The notes under the pieces were generated by a model. That model saw only the letters and a list, made by a program, of their open reading frames with translations, was not told the DNA's origin and did no database searches. Positions 53,431 to 62,585 of a stretch of DNA of 64,000 nucleotides are shown one piece after another. Origin of the DNA: Thermomicrobiales bacterium (GTDB taxonomy: Bacteria > Chloroflexota > Chloroflexia > Thermomicrobiales > UBA6265); the NCBI GenBank assembly GCA_023957115.1, contig JAMLHN010000016.1, positions 1 through 64,000 of the forward strand, written 5' to 3'. The position numbers and the translations under genes are program-made. Numbering within the stretch: position 1 is the stretch's first letter; each line of letters opens with the position of its first letter.

Positions 53431-53979
53431 ATGGAACCCAACAAACGTCTCGATGATTTCCGGAAACACAAAGATGAGTACTTTGCGTCTGGAGCGCATT
53501 CTCCACTCGATCCCGCCGACCAGGCGGGGTTCCAGGGACTCGCCTACTTCCCCTACAACCCGGAGCTCGCATTCGAGCTCGCGCTCGATGCCATCGAGGG
53601 ACAAGGCTCACCGCTGACGCTCGATACGAGCGATGGACAACGTGTCGAATTTATGATCGCCGGAAAGGTCAGCTTTCTGGTCGACAATGATTGGTACGAG
53701 CTCACCCTGTTGAAGGACTACGATCGAGGCCGCTTTTTCCTGCCCTTCAATGACATGACCAACGGACTCGAAACCTACCGCGGCGGCCGGTATATCGACC
53801 CGCAGCAGAAGCCGAACGGAAAGCTCACTATCGACTTCAACTACGCCTACAACCCCTATTGTGCGTACGGCGACGGCTGGTCGTGCCCACTTGCCCCAGC
53901 GGCCAATCACCTCCCGGTCGAAATCAGGGCTGGTGAGAAAGCTTTCCATCCGCGGGCGAGTGGGACCGGGCAAAAATAA
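53431..53979 (+). CDS. DUF1684-family protein
   Basis: 182 aa with the DUF1684 pattern: an N-terminal FRKHKDEYF..G..SPL segment, FFLPFNDMTNGLETYRGGRY in the middle and the hallmark DFNYAYNPYCAYGDGWSCPLAP followed by N and AGEKAFHP (shown in parts). Family function is unknown. There is no signal peptide, so it is probably cytosolic. It may be controlled by the inverted repeat upstream. Confidence 0.88.
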   Translation: MEPNKRLDDFRKHKDEYFASGAHSPLDPADQAGFQGLAYFPYNPELAFELALDAIEGQGSPLTLDTSDGQRVEFMIAGKVSFLVDNDWYELTLLKDYDRGRFFLPFNDMTNGLETYRGGRYIDPQQKPNGKLTIDFNYAYNPYCAYGDGWSCPLAPAANHLPVEIRAGEKAFHPRASGTGQK

Positions 53980-54000
53980 AACGAGCGGCTTTCGCCGCTC
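53971..54000 (-). terminator. Intrinsic terminator (minus strand)
   Basis: A 7-bp stem GAGCGGC/GCCGCTC (53983-53989 with 53994-54000) around a 4-nt loop is followed on the minus strand by GTTTTATTTTTG. This classical terminator lies just beyond the minus-strand gene at 54032. It overlaps the end of the DUF1684 gene and may also work weakly for it. Confidence 0.8.
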
Positions 54001-54031
54001 TTGCTCGTCGAATTCGACGGTTCTGCCTGGA

Positions 54032-54571
54032 TCAGCGCCGGCTGCTCATCCACCGGGCGAGTTGCTCGGCCGACGCAGCGGTTGCGACTTCCCCGCACGC
54101 CAGCGTCCGGCTCAGGAGTGCCCCGGCCGCTTCTCGCTCCCATTCGTAGAAGCAACGGCGCAGCTCGGTATAGCGGCAAATCTCGGGGCCGAACTCCAGC
54201 TCGGCCAGTACCCAGTACTCCTGCTCGCGCTCCAGCAGCAGCAATCGGCGGCCACATTGCCAAACGAACGGCGGCGATTGCGGAGTGAACGACGCTTCAG
54301 CGGTATTGGGAGCAGGAATCTCGGGATGCTTCACGTGCGCACATTCGGCCGCTCTGCAATCGCCAGCCAATGGTGATTCGCTTGGGCTGTGGTCGTCCAC
54401 AGATCGATCTCCCGTGCTTTGGAAGGGGAAAAACCGAGGGAACAACATCCTTCCAGTCATGTCGATTCGAGACTTCCCGAATGGGTCCTGTCGAGTCCGA
54501 AACGGCCCTTGAGATCGACTCGTACGACACACGCGAAAGGGAGGGTACCACTCGGCGAGAGATGCTTTCAA
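54032..54571 (-). CDS. Hypothetical protein (N terminus uncertain)
   Basis: The C-terminal ~105 residues look coding: PPFVWQCGRRLLLLEREQEYWVLAELEFGPEICRYTELRRC (in parts) and a helical end EWEREAAGALLSRTLACGE. The first ~75 residues of the open frame are less convincing, and no start codon has a good binding site. The intrinsic terminator directly downstream on the same strand supports a real transcript. No family recognised. Confidence 0.5.
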   Translation of the reverse strand: MKASLAEWYPPFRVCRTSRSQGPFRTRQDPFGKSRIDMTGRMLFPRFFPFQSTGDRSVDDHSPSESPLAGDCRAAECAHVKHPEIPAPNTAEASFTPQSPPFVWQCGRRLLLLEREQEYWVLAELEFGPEICRYTELRRCFYEWEREAAGALLSRTLACGEVATAASAEQLARWMSSRR

Positions 54572-54605
54572 GGGAGCATTATGCGGGATTTTTGCGGCAC
54601 CAACG

Positions 54606-55121
54606 CTAAGAAACTGTTACTTCCGACCGTTGAAGCTCATTCGTGCCGTCGGTCACCACGATCACATATCGGCCGTTCGGCCACGGGTCCGCGCCCGTTC
54701 GCTCGATATGAAATTCTAGCCAGCCGGAGACCCGATCCTGGTCGATTCGCATCGACGATGACAACGCGTCGAGCGAGGTGTTGTTGAAGTACCAGCTGGC
54801 AACGAGCTGAGTTCCCGCCGGTAGCGTCTCGATGGGGAAGACGGCGTAGATGACGGTATCGCCAATCACGGGCGTGCCATCGCCGATCGGTGCATTGGTA
54901 CGGGGATCGACCGCGGACGTCCAGGTTGCGGCGCCGATACGTGGAGCGCCGCTCAGCGCGGTGGCGACGCGTTCCGGCGTTTCGGTCGCATCGGGCGTTG
55001 GAGGGGTATCGTCGTCGTTGCCACCCGTTCCGCAGGCGACGAGCAAGCCGCATGCCACAATGAGCGCCACAATCAATGATCCCGTCTGTCGCCACGGGGC
55101 TGCCAATTGGATTCGGGGCAC
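54606..55121 (-). CDS. Predicted lipoprotein
   Basis: 171 aa starting with GTG. A lipoprotein signal peptide ends in LLVACG, with C30 as the likely lipidated cysteine (IVAC at 21-24 is an alternative). An acidic Thr/Pro-rich linker follows (DDDTPPTPDATETPE), then a beta-rich domain of about 115 residues (VIGDTVIYAVFPIETLPAGTQLVASWYF in parts) like small Ig-type domains. It would be anchored to the outer face of the membrane after Lgt processing. Function unknown. It is divergent from the LOG-family gene (122-bp gap). Confidence 0.82.
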   Translation of the reverse strand: MPRIQLAAPWRQTGSLIVALIVACGLLVACGTGGNDDDTPPTPDATETPERVATALSGAPRIGAATWTSAVDPRTNAPIGDGTPVIGDTVIYAVFPIETLPAGTQLVASWYFNNTSLDALSSSMRIDQDRVSGWLEFHIERTGADPWPNGRYVIVVTDGTNELQRSEVTVS

Positions 55122-55243
55122 ACTGGCTCCTGCTGTCTCGATTCGGTCCGATGGTCGGATCCACCGGGTTGTCTACCGCAAAGGGCAATGCCGGAATCCG
55201 CCCAAGTCTACCTATCCGCTGCCGGCGCTGCCGGAGGAGAGTT

Positions 55244-56032
55244 ATGAAACGCGAACACAGGAAGGTCACCACCGAGCTTGGCTGGATCGAGAGCGATCAT
55301 CTCATCGCCAATCCGACCATCAATCGAGCGATCTATCAAGGGCGCCCAACCGACGACGAGCTCCTGCTGCAATGGTCGGACGAAGATCGAGAGCGCGCGG
55401 AGGCATTTACCCATACCGATCCATGGCGAGTCATGCGCATCCAGGGGGAGGTCATTTCCGGCTTCGACGGGCTGGCAGCACTGGGGCCGGCCATCTCGAT
55501 CTTCGGTTCGGCGCGGGTGGGGGAAACCTCTCCCTATTTCAAGGCAGCTCGCGAAACCGGCCGCAAGCTGGCCGAAGCCGGGTTTGCCGTTATCACCGGC
55601 GGCGGTCCCGGCATTATGGAGGCCGCCAACCAGGGGGCGTCGGATGCCGGCGGTTGCTCGGTCGGTCTCAATATCGAGCTCCCGCATGAGCAGGGGTTGA
55701 ACGCATTCGTCAATCTCCCACTCAACTTCCGTTATTTCTTCGTTCGCAAGCTGATGTTCATCAAGTACGCGCGCGGATTCGTCATCTTTCCGGGGGGATT
55801 CGGAACGCTCGATGAGCTCTTCGAAGCGTTGACCTTGATCCAGACGGGCAAGCTCGACGACTTCCCGGTCGTTCTCTACGGTTCATCCTTTTGGGACTCG
55901 CTGATCGACTGGATCGACCAGGATCTGGTGGGCGAGCGGCTGATCGCTCCACACGATCTCGACCGCTTGATCGTCACCGACGATGTGGACCATATCGTCA
56001 CCACGATGCTCAACGGTTTCCGAGACCAATAG
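55244..56032 (+). CDS. LOG-family protein (TIGR00730-like)
   Basis: 262 aa. The nucleotide-binding LOG motifs are intact: GGGPGIMEAANQGA and PGGFGTLDELFE. Family members are cytokinin-activating phosphoribohydrolases or nucleotide 5'-monophosphate nucleosidases (PpnN-like). The ATG 55244 has GGAGGAGA upstream; the longer open frame before it is not coding. An N-terminal extension of about 60 residues precedes the LOG core. Confidence 0.9.
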   Translation: MKREHRKVTTELGWIESDHLIANPTINRAIYQGRPTDDELLLQWSDEDRERAEAFTHTDPWRVMRIQGEVISGFDGLAALGPAISIFGSARVGETSPYFKAARETGRKLAEAGFAVITGGGPGIMEAANQGASDAGGCSVGLNIELPHEQGLNAFVNLPLNFRYFFVRKLMFIKYARGFVIFPGGFGTLDELFEALTLIQTGKLDDFPVVLYGSSFWDSLIDWIDQDLVGERLIAPHDLDRLIVTDDVDHIVTTMLNGFRDQ

Positions 56033-56255
56033 TCGTACGTTCGCGGCTCTTTGTTTTCGACCGAGGGAATCGCGCACTCGTCGCCACCCGTACGTACAGA
56101 ACCTGTTTCGAGTGGTATGCTAGCTCGACAGACGTCTTCGGCCCGGCAACGGGCGGCGTCTCATTGCGCCGTCGATCTCAACTCCGCACCGTCCATTCCC
56201 GGGTCGCGACGCAGGTTCGAAATCGCACCATTCCGGGCTGGGGGAAGCAACTTCG

Positions 56256-58703
56256 ATGAGTCGACATGAGCTGTATGCACACCGATATCCGCTCCTGCCA
56301 CTCAAGAATGTCGTCATCTTTCCGCGCAATATCGTCACCCTGCTGGTCGGCCGGCCCCGGTCGATCCAGGCCGTCGAAGAGGCCCTTTCCGGGAATCACC
56401 GGTTGGTCGTGACCGCGCATCGCGATGCGGACGCCGAAGATCCCACCCCGGACGATCTCTACTCGATTGGGTCCCTGGTCGATCTCGTCTCCGTCGAACG
56501 ACAGCCGAGCAATGCTATTCAGGTCGTGTTGGAAGGCAAGGCGCGCGTGCGCATCAGCCAGTTCGATACGATTCGTCCCTACTTCACCATTGCGGCCGAG
56601 GAGCTGCGCGAGCCGAAGAACGACTCTCCGGATATGCGCGCCCTCATGCTGCATGTGCAGGAGCTGGCCAGCCGGTACAACGACGCGCGCGAAAAGATGG
56701 CTCCCGAGATCCTGGATATGGTCCAGCGAGCCAACGATCCCGGTCATCTGGCCGATCTGCTGGCGACGCAGATCGTCTCCGAAACCAGCCGGCGGCAACA
56801 TTTCCTGGAACAGGTCGACCCTATCAAGCGGCTCGAAGAGATTGCCGTTCATCTTGCCGAGGATCTGAATGTCGCCGAGCTCGAAAGCCGGATTCAGGAT
56901 CGCGTGCGGGAGCAGGTCGAAAAGCAGCAACGCGAGTTCTACCTGACCCAGCAGCTGAAGGCGATTCACGATGAGCTGGCGGGCGAAGGGGGTAACGAGC
57001 TCGATATCTTCCGGCAGAAGATCAGAGCCTGCAGTATGCCAGCCGAGGTCGAAGAAAAGATGCTGCGCGAAGTGGGGCGCCTCGAGCGCATGCCGTCGGT
57101 CTCGGCTGAGGCCACCGTCGTGCGCACCTATCTGGACGTCATGCTCGCACTGCCGTGGTCGGCGCAATCGGTCGACCGGCTCGATATCGACGAGGCCGAG
57201 GCCCTCCTGAACGAAGAGCACTATGGGCTCGAACAGGTCAAGGATCGCATCCTCGACTTTCTGGCCGTGCGCAAGCTCCGCACCGAGAATGGGATGAACG
57301 ACCGGGGCGCTTCCCAGATTCTCTGTCTCTCCGGTCCTCCGGGAGTGGGAAAAACCAGCCTGGGCCGATCGATTGCGGAATCGATGGGGCGTAAGTTCGT
57401 GCGGGTCAGTCTCGGCGGCGTGCGCGATGAGGCCGAGATCCGCGGTCACCGGCGCACCTACATCGGCGCGATGCCAGGCCGCATCATCAATGCCATGCGC
57501 CAGGCGGAGTCGACCAACCCGGTGATCCTGCTGGACGAGATCGACAAGCTCTCGGCCGATTTCCGAGGGGATCCGGCGGCGGCGTTGCTGGAGGTGCTCG
57601 ACCCGGAGCAGAACGCGCAATTCACCGACCACTTCATCGATACGCCGTTCGATCTCTCCAAAGTGCTCTTCATCACGACCGCGAACTATATGCAGCAGGT
57701 TCCGCGTCCGTTGCGAGACCGTATGGAGGTCATCGAGATCTCCGGCTACACCGAGGACGAAAAGATCGAGATCGGCAAGCGATACCTGCTGCCGCGTCAG
57801 GTGGAGGCGCACGGGCTCAAGATGGAGAACGTCGATCTACCGCGCAGCTCATGGAGCTTCCTGGTCCGGGGCTACACCCGAGAAGCGGGCGTCCGCGAGC
57901 TGGAGCGGGAGATTGCGGCCATCTGCCGCAAGATCGCACGTGAGGTCGTGCGCGGACGTCATTCCGACCAGTCGATCAGCGCGGCCCGGATCGAGGAGTA
58001 CCTTGGCCCACGCCATTTCCAGGTCGAGCACGAGCTGGGCGACAGCCAGGTCGGGGTCGCCATTGGACTCGGCACGACCGAGATCGGCGGAGAGCTGATC
58101 CCAGTCGAGGTCGCGACGATGCCCGGCAAGGGGTCACTCATCATTACCGGGCGCGCCGGTGACGTGATGCAGGAATCCGCACAGGCGGCGCTCTCCTATG
58201 CCCGCTCTCGATCGGAGCAGCTGAGCATCCCCCTGAACTTCCGCGAGGTGCTTGATCTCCACATTCATCTGCCGGAAGGTGCAACCCCGAAAGATGGACC
58301 GTCCGCCGGTATCACGATGGCGACCGCGCTGATTTCGGCACTGATGCGCCGTCCGGTGCGCAACGATACGGCGATGACCGGCGAAATCACCCTGCTCGGA
58401 CGTGTTCTGCCGATCGGGGGGGTGAAGGACAAAGCGCTCGCCGCGCATCGACATGGTATTCACCGATTGATCTTGCCGGAAGAAAACCGCCGCGAGGTCG
58501 TCCGTATTCCCGAGAACGTCCGCAAGGACATGGAGTTCATTTTCGTCGAGTCGATGGACCAGGTGATTTCCGCGGCAATCCTCTTCGAGGCCGACCGTGA
58601 GATCACCCCGAGCCGGCGCGACGAGCCACGCATCGAGCCCGATCGACCGTCCTACCCAGCGACGCAGATTCCCGCTTCGGGTCCGATCATTTCGGATCTG
58701 TAG
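56256..58703 (+). CDS. lon: ATP-dependent protease Lon
   Basis: 815 aa. The N-terminal LON substrate domain ([13 protein letters not shown]) is followed by the AAA+ module with Walker [11 protein letters not shown] (about 360) and Walker B LDEIDKLS (about 427). The protease domain has catalytic Ser in [10 protein letters not shown] (about 683) and catalytic Lys in [10 protein letters not shown] (about 725). It degrades damaged and regulatory proteins. No clear promoter was found in 56033-56255, but CGTACGTAC (56089-56097) matches the deacetylase operator core. A heptad repeat block follows the stop. Confidence 0.96.
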   Translation: MSRHELYAHRYPLLPLKNVVIFPRNIVTLLVGRPRSIQAVEEALSGNHRLVVTAHRDADAEDPTPDDLYSIGSLVDLVSVERQPSNAIQVVLEGKARVRISQFDTIRPYFTIAAEELREPKNDSPDMRALMLHVQELASRYNDAREKMAPEILDMVQRANDPGHLADLLATQIVSETSRRQHFLEQVDPIKRLEEIAVHLAEDLNVAELESRIQDRVREQVEKQQREFYLTQQLKAIHDELAGEGGNELDIFRQKIRACSMPAEVEEKMLREVGRLERMPSVSAEATVVRTYLDVMLALPWSAQSVDRLDIDEAEALLNEEHYGLEQVKDRILDFLAVRKLRTENGMNDRGASQILCLSGPPGVGKTSLGRSIAESMGRKFVRVSLGGVRDEAEIRGHRRTYIGAMPGRIINAMRQAESTNPVILLDEIDKLSADFRGDPAAALLEVLDPEQNAQFTDHFIDTPFDLSKVLFITTANYMQQVPRPLRDRMEVIEISGYTEDEKIEIGKRYLLPRQVEAHGLKMENVDLPRSSWSFLVRGYTREAGVRELEREIAAICRKIAREVVRGRHSDQSISAARIEEYLGPRHFQVEHELGDSQVGVAIGLGTTEIGGELIPVEVATMPGKGSLIITGRAGDVMQESAQAALSYARSRSEQLSIPLNFREVLDLHIHLPEGATPKDGPSAGITMATALISALMRRPVRNDTAMTGEITLLGRVLPIGGVKDKALAAHRHGIHRLILPEENRREVVRIPENVRKDMEFIFVESMDQVISAAILFEADREITPSRRDEPRIEPDRPSYPATQIPASGPIISDL

Positions 58704-58710
58704 CTGGTGA

Positions 58711-58784
58711 GGAGCTGGGAGCTGAGATTGAGGAGTTGGGGACGGAAGGGTTCAGGGTCCGCGACGGGTTCGGCAATGGGCAAA
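58711..58784 (+). repeat. Heptad repeat block plus 22-bp shared segment, after lon
   Basis: Heptads GGAGCTG, GGAGCTG, AGATTGA, GGAGTTG, GGGACGG (58711-58745) start 7 bp after the lon stop. The 22-bp segment at 58763-58784 is identical to 20977-20998. The G-rich strand is sense to lon. Confidence 0.85.
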
Positions 58785-58839
58785 AGGCAAGAGTGTTGGA
58801 GAGCTGATGCCGAATCCGGGTAGTTCGTTGGGGATTCCG

Positions 58840-58915
58840 TAGATGCTCGGCCGGAACGGTGGCGAACCGATCGTGCCTTATCTTGTTGTGTTCACCCAGA
58901 TTCGGTAGGAGGAGG
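58840..58915 (+). repeat. Dispersed ~80-bp repeat, copy 3 (diverged)
   Basis: Recognisable relative of 52161-52241 and 24263-24343 with more substitutions; the forward frame reads MLGRNGGEPIVPY and then meets a stop. It follows the heptad block after lon, as the other copies follow heptad blocks. Confidence 0.75.
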
Positions 58916-58943
58916 TCGGGATGACCGGGGAACTCGGAGGGAA

Positions 58944-58980
58944 GGAATCCCAACGCCTCAGTCCCAGCTCCGAACTCCCC
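58944..58980 (-). repeat. Heptad repeat block after recJ
   Basis: On the minus strand: GGAGTTC, GGAGCTG, GGACTGA, GGCGTTG, GGATTCC, directly abutting the recJ stop codon. The G-rich strand is sense to recJ, so the convergent lon and recJ genes each have their own block. Confidence 0.8.
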
Positions 58981-60693
58981 TTACGGCGTCACGCGGAAGT
59001 CTTTCACGAGCACATCGAGCTTCGGACCGTTCCAATCACCCTCCTGCAAGGTGAAGGCGAGATCGATGGAGCGTGCCCCGACCAGCTCGCGAGATCTTGC
59101 CGCGCCGCCAAAAAAGATCGCTTTGACCGGGCGCCCATTGCCGACCGAAAGTGAGAGATGATCTTTCGTTTTGCCAATTGCGTCGTATTTCTGTAGCCGC
59201 GTGTTGCGGAGGATGAAGACCGGTTCCTCGTTCTCCGGTCCGAACGGTTCCAATACGCGGACCAGCCGCGCAATTTCGAGACTCAAGTGCTTTTCCTGCA
59301 GCTCGGCATCGATTTGCAGCCGCGGTGCGGCTGCCGGGATCCGCTCTCCGGCCATGGTCGACATCTGCTCGACAAATGCCTCGATGTTCGATCTGTCCAA
59401 GCTCAACCCACCCGCCAGCCGGTGGCCGCCATGTGAGCGCAGAAGCGGCGATGCAGTGGTCAGGGCGTGGGCGACATCGAATCCCTCCGGAGAACGCATG
59501 GAGCCCCGCAACACCCCATCTTCCTCGACAAGGACGATCACCGGCCGGTCGTACGTCTCCGCCAATCTGGCCGCGACAATACCAACGACACCGGTTTGCC
59601 ACCCCTCCGACTGCACCACCAGCACCGGTTGCTCCTCCCAGTTGTGTTGCCGGCGCAGAAGCCGTTCCGCCGCGGTCGTCGTCTCGTCGGTGGCTACCTT
59701 GCGCCGCGTGTTCATCGCTTCCAGCTCGGTCACGAGCTCGAAGGCGACGACTGGGTTGGGAGCCAGCAGAAGATCGAGCGCCAGAGATGGATTCCCCATA
59801 CGGCCAGCAGCATTGATCCGCGGAGCCAGCCGAAACGCAATATCGGTGGCGCCAAGTCGTTGCAGATCGAGTTTGGCTGCATGCGCCAGCGCCACGATTC
59901 CCGGCCGAGGCGATTGCGAGAGCCGGGCCATCCCTGCCCTGACCAGGGCACGGCTCGCCCCCGTCATTGGCGATACGTCGCCGATGAGACCCACGACCAG
60001 ATCGAGATACGCCCGCGCCTTCCGGCGCCACGTCGGCCCGGCTCCTTCGAGTCCTGCAACCAGGAGCCAGGTCAGGCCCGCGGCGGAGAGCTCCTTGTAG
60101 ACCCCGCCGTCTTCCCGGTAGGCGGACACGACCAGAGCGCCGTCCGGCTGACCGTGGTGCATCTGATGATGGTCGACGACAATGACGTCCATGCCAAGCG
60201 CACGCGCATACGCAATCTGACCTGGTCGGAGCTCCCGCAATCGAGCGCAACCAACAGCTGCACCCCTGCATCGGCAAACTCGTCGATTGCGACGCCGCTC
60301 AGCACCGTACCCTTCCGCGCGTTGGAGTCGTGTGAGCGTGCGGTCACCGGCCCCAGCCGCACGCAAGGCCAATCCGAGGATTGCCACCGATGTGGTTCCA
60401 TCGACATCGTAGTCGCCAAAGATGCCGATCTTCTCATCTGCCCGGACCGCAGTCGCAATCCGGTCCACCGCGGCATCGAAATCCGGCAGCGCCCCGGGAT
60501 CGATCACTGCGCGAGGTTGCGCTTCCAGGAACGTCACAGCCTCTTCACGCCGGCCGATTCCACGACGGTAGAGCAGGGCGTGCACCAGCTTGTGATCGTG
60601 CAATGGAGCGAGATCGCCAGGCACCGGTTCCGGATCGATCCAGCTGTGCGGGCGAACGCGGGGATCGAGTCGGATCGGAGAGTTCAAACGCAT
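58981..60693 (-). CDS. recJ: Single-stranded-DNA exonuclease RecJ with internal frame disruption
   Basis: About 570 aa. DHH phosphoesterase motif I GDYDVDG (about 93), motif III VVDHHQ (about 175), then the DHHA1 domain (GGHRLAGGLSL) and the C-terminal OB-like domain. Between about 60220 and 60310 the main frame reads an Arg-rich nonsense segment. The +1 frame there encodes LSGVAIDEFADAG and LLVALDCGSSD, the missing RecJ motif II with its catalytic Asp. Two compensating indels therefore remove an active-site motif while keeping the ORF open. Either sequence errors or an inactivated enzyme. RecJ resects 5' ends in repair. Confidence 0.88.
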   Translation of the reverse strand: MRLNSPIRLDPRVRPHSWIDPEPVPGDLAPLHDHKLVHALLYRRGIGRREEAVTFLEAQPRAVIDPGALPDFDAAVDRIATAVRADEKIGIFGDYDVDGTTSVAILGLALRAAGAGDRTLTRLQRAEGYGAERRRNRRVCRCRGAAVGCARLRELRPGQIAYARALGMDVIVVDHHQMHHGQPDGALVVSAYREDGGVYKELSAAGLTWLLVAGLEGAGPTWRRKARAYLDLVVGLIGDVSPMTGASRALVRAGMARLSQSPRPGIVALAHAAKLDLQRLGATDIAFRLAPRINAAGRMGNPSLALDLLLAPNPVVAFELVTELEAMNTRRKVATDETTTAAERLLRRQHNWEEQPVLVVQSEGWQTGVVGIVAARLAETYDRPVIVLVEEDGVLRGSMRSPEGFDVAHALTTASPLLRSHGGHRLAGGLSLDRSNIEAFVEQMSTMAGERIPAAAPRLQIDAELQEKHLSLEIARLVRVLEPFGPENEEPVFILRNTRLQKYDAIGKTKDHLSLSVGNGRPVKAIFFGGAARSRELVGARSIDLAFTLQEGDWNGPKLDVLVKDFRVTP

Positions 60694-60734
60694 CTCAGGA
60701 TTTTCTCAGTCAGAATTTCGGGCGAACGTACGGA

Positions 60735-60764
60735 TGGACGAAGCCATTCCCCACAACATATAGT
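60735..60764 (+). promoter_or_regulatory. Weak promoter candidate for L,D-transpeptidase gene
   Basis: TGGACG (60735-60740), 18 bp, TATAGT (60759-60764) in the divergent region between recJ and the transpeptidase gene. Partial consensus match only. Confidence 0.3.
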
Positions 60765-60881
60765 GGAGATTGTGGCATGAGCCCGCAGTTCGGATGGGAG
60801 GAGGGTCCTGCGTTGCAGGGAGCTCCGGTCCCGTGCCCATCCGGCATGTCCAGACGCACGGTATTGCAAAAGGGGGTACCG

Positions 60882-62065
60882 GTGCGACCCGCATCGATAC
60901 GAGTCCGGGCTGTTGCAGTTGCCCTGGCAATCGCTGGATTATTGCTTGGTGTGGTCGCTGCGCCGCTCTCGGCGCAGCAATGGTCTCCCCCACGAACCGT
61001 ATGGGTGGAGGATGCCGGTCATACCATCGATGGATACTTCCTCGATCTGTGGCGCGAGCACCCCGAGTTGCTGGGGCAGCCGATTACCGAGGAATGGGAA
61101 TCTCCGATCGCAATCGGAGGATTCGAGCGAGCCGACCGCTATGTGCAGTATTTCGAGCACCTGGCCATCGTCTACGTTCCGGAGGAGTCGCGCATCGAAT
61201 GGCAGGTGCAGACGCTTCCGCTCGGACAGGAAGCCTATGAACGCGACGCAACCGAGCTTTCCAAATACTCTCTTCCGAAATCCGGTAGCTGCGGCACGCT
61301 TTCGTCATCGACATGCAAAGCATTCGACGATACCAAGCACACGGTGCGCAACGGCTTTCTCGAGTACTGGAACGAGCACGATGGCGCACGGCTGATCGGC
61401 TCGCCGCTTACCGAGGAATTCCTTTCGTCCGACGGCTACACAACACAGTATTTCCAGAAGATGGTGCTCCGCTGGAAGGCGGGGCTGGCGGTTTCCCCAC
61501 GACCGGTGGGGAGCGAATCGGCGGCGATCCAGAAGCTTCCCACCGAAAAGATCGCTCAGCCAAACGCGATTCCGGTCTACGCCGAATCGCTCTTCGTCGA
61601 ACCCAGGATCGATCCATCCGATGTAATCCCCGGGGGCGAGCCTGTGCAGGGCGTCGGAGCGATGGATGCCGGTCCCGGCCCGCAACAGGGCGCGATCAAG
61701 GAGATCGTAATCTCGGTGGGGCGGCAGTCACTCTGGGCATACGAGAATAGCAAGCTGGTCACCGCAACACTGGTCAGCACCGGTACCGCCGAGGTCATCG
61801 AAACCACCACGCCGGTCGGCCACTATACGGTATTGACCAAGTACCCGAAACAAACCATGCAGGGCGTGATCAACAACGAAGCGTACAAAGTCGAAGACGT
61901 GCCCTGGGTGATGTATTTCGACAATCTGGGCAATGCGCTGCACGGCACCTACTGGCATGAAAATTTCGGTATCCCGATGAGTCATGGCTGCGTCAATCCT
62001 TGAATGTCGCCGAATACCTCTATTCATGGGCGCCAGAGGGCACCGCGGTATCGGTCATTCCATAA
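60882..62065 (+). pseudogene. L,D-transpeptidase (YkuD), frameshifted after the catalytic cysteine
   Basis: Signal peptide directly at the GTG start (GGGGG five bases upstream): RVRAVAVALAIAGLLLGVV then APLSAQ. Two related domains of about 70 residues follow (each with FLDLWREHPELLGQPITEEW-like or FLEYWNEHDGARLIGSPLTEEF sequence, in parts). The YkuD domain starts near 290 and carries the catalytic motif MSHGCVN. The frame then stops at 62003. In the +1 frame the expected continuation LNVAEYLYSWAPEGTAV runs to a stop at 62065, so one base is missing or extra just after GCVN. All catalytic residues are present; the loss would be about 20 C-terminal residues. It crosslinks peptidoglycan 3-3. Confidence 0.82.
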
Positions 62066-62073
62066 GCAAGACG

Positions 62074-62574
62074 ATGCACGAAGAATTGCCGTTTAGTCCC
62101 GTTGAGTGGGCCATCCTGACGGAGCTGCCTATTCGGATCCTGGCCGCCTCGATGCGGGCGGACGATACCGGCGAGCTCGGTCTGCTGCTGCAACAAGCGA
62201 AGGGATTGACCGAGCTTTCTTCCCGTGCCAACGAATACGCATCCAGCCCGCTTGTTCAGCAGGTGTTCGAGCACTACAAGAGCTCCGGTGACGGAGAAGC
62301 GCAAACATTGCAGCTCAGTGAGCAGTGGATCGAGCGGTTGCTGCCCGATACGCTGCAGCGCGCCCAACAGGCAACAGAGATCCTCACATCGAGCGCGACA
62401 GCCGAAGATGCGGCCGCCTACAAACTCTGGTTGCTCGAAACGGCGACCGCCGTTTGTGTAGCGAGCCGCACCGGGGGCTTCCTCGGCATCGGAGGTGAGC
62501 GCATCAGCGAGAAGGAACAGGCGTTCCTGGACGAGTTGGCCGCAGCATTCGAGATTCCAAGCAGCGACGAGTGA
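62074..62574 (+). CDS. Hypothetical helical protein with TerB-like tail
   Basis: 166 aa, all-helical, without signal. The C-terminal GGFLGIGGERISEKEQAFLDEL resembles the end of TerB-like or related uncharacterised proteins (shown in parts: GGFLGIGGERIS and EKEQAFLDEL). Start ATG 62074 lies about 9 bp after the restored end of the transpeptidase gene. The family's function is unknown. Confidence 0.72.
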   Translation: MHEELPFSPVEWAILTELPIRILAASMRADDTGELGLLLQQAKGLTELSSRANEYASSPLVQQVFEHYKSSGDGEAQTLQLSEQWIERLLPDTLQRAQQATEILTSSATAEDAAAYKLWLLETATAVCVASRTGGFLGIGGERISEKEQAFLDELAAAFEIPSSDE

Positions 62575-62585
62575 CAGGGGGAGCC

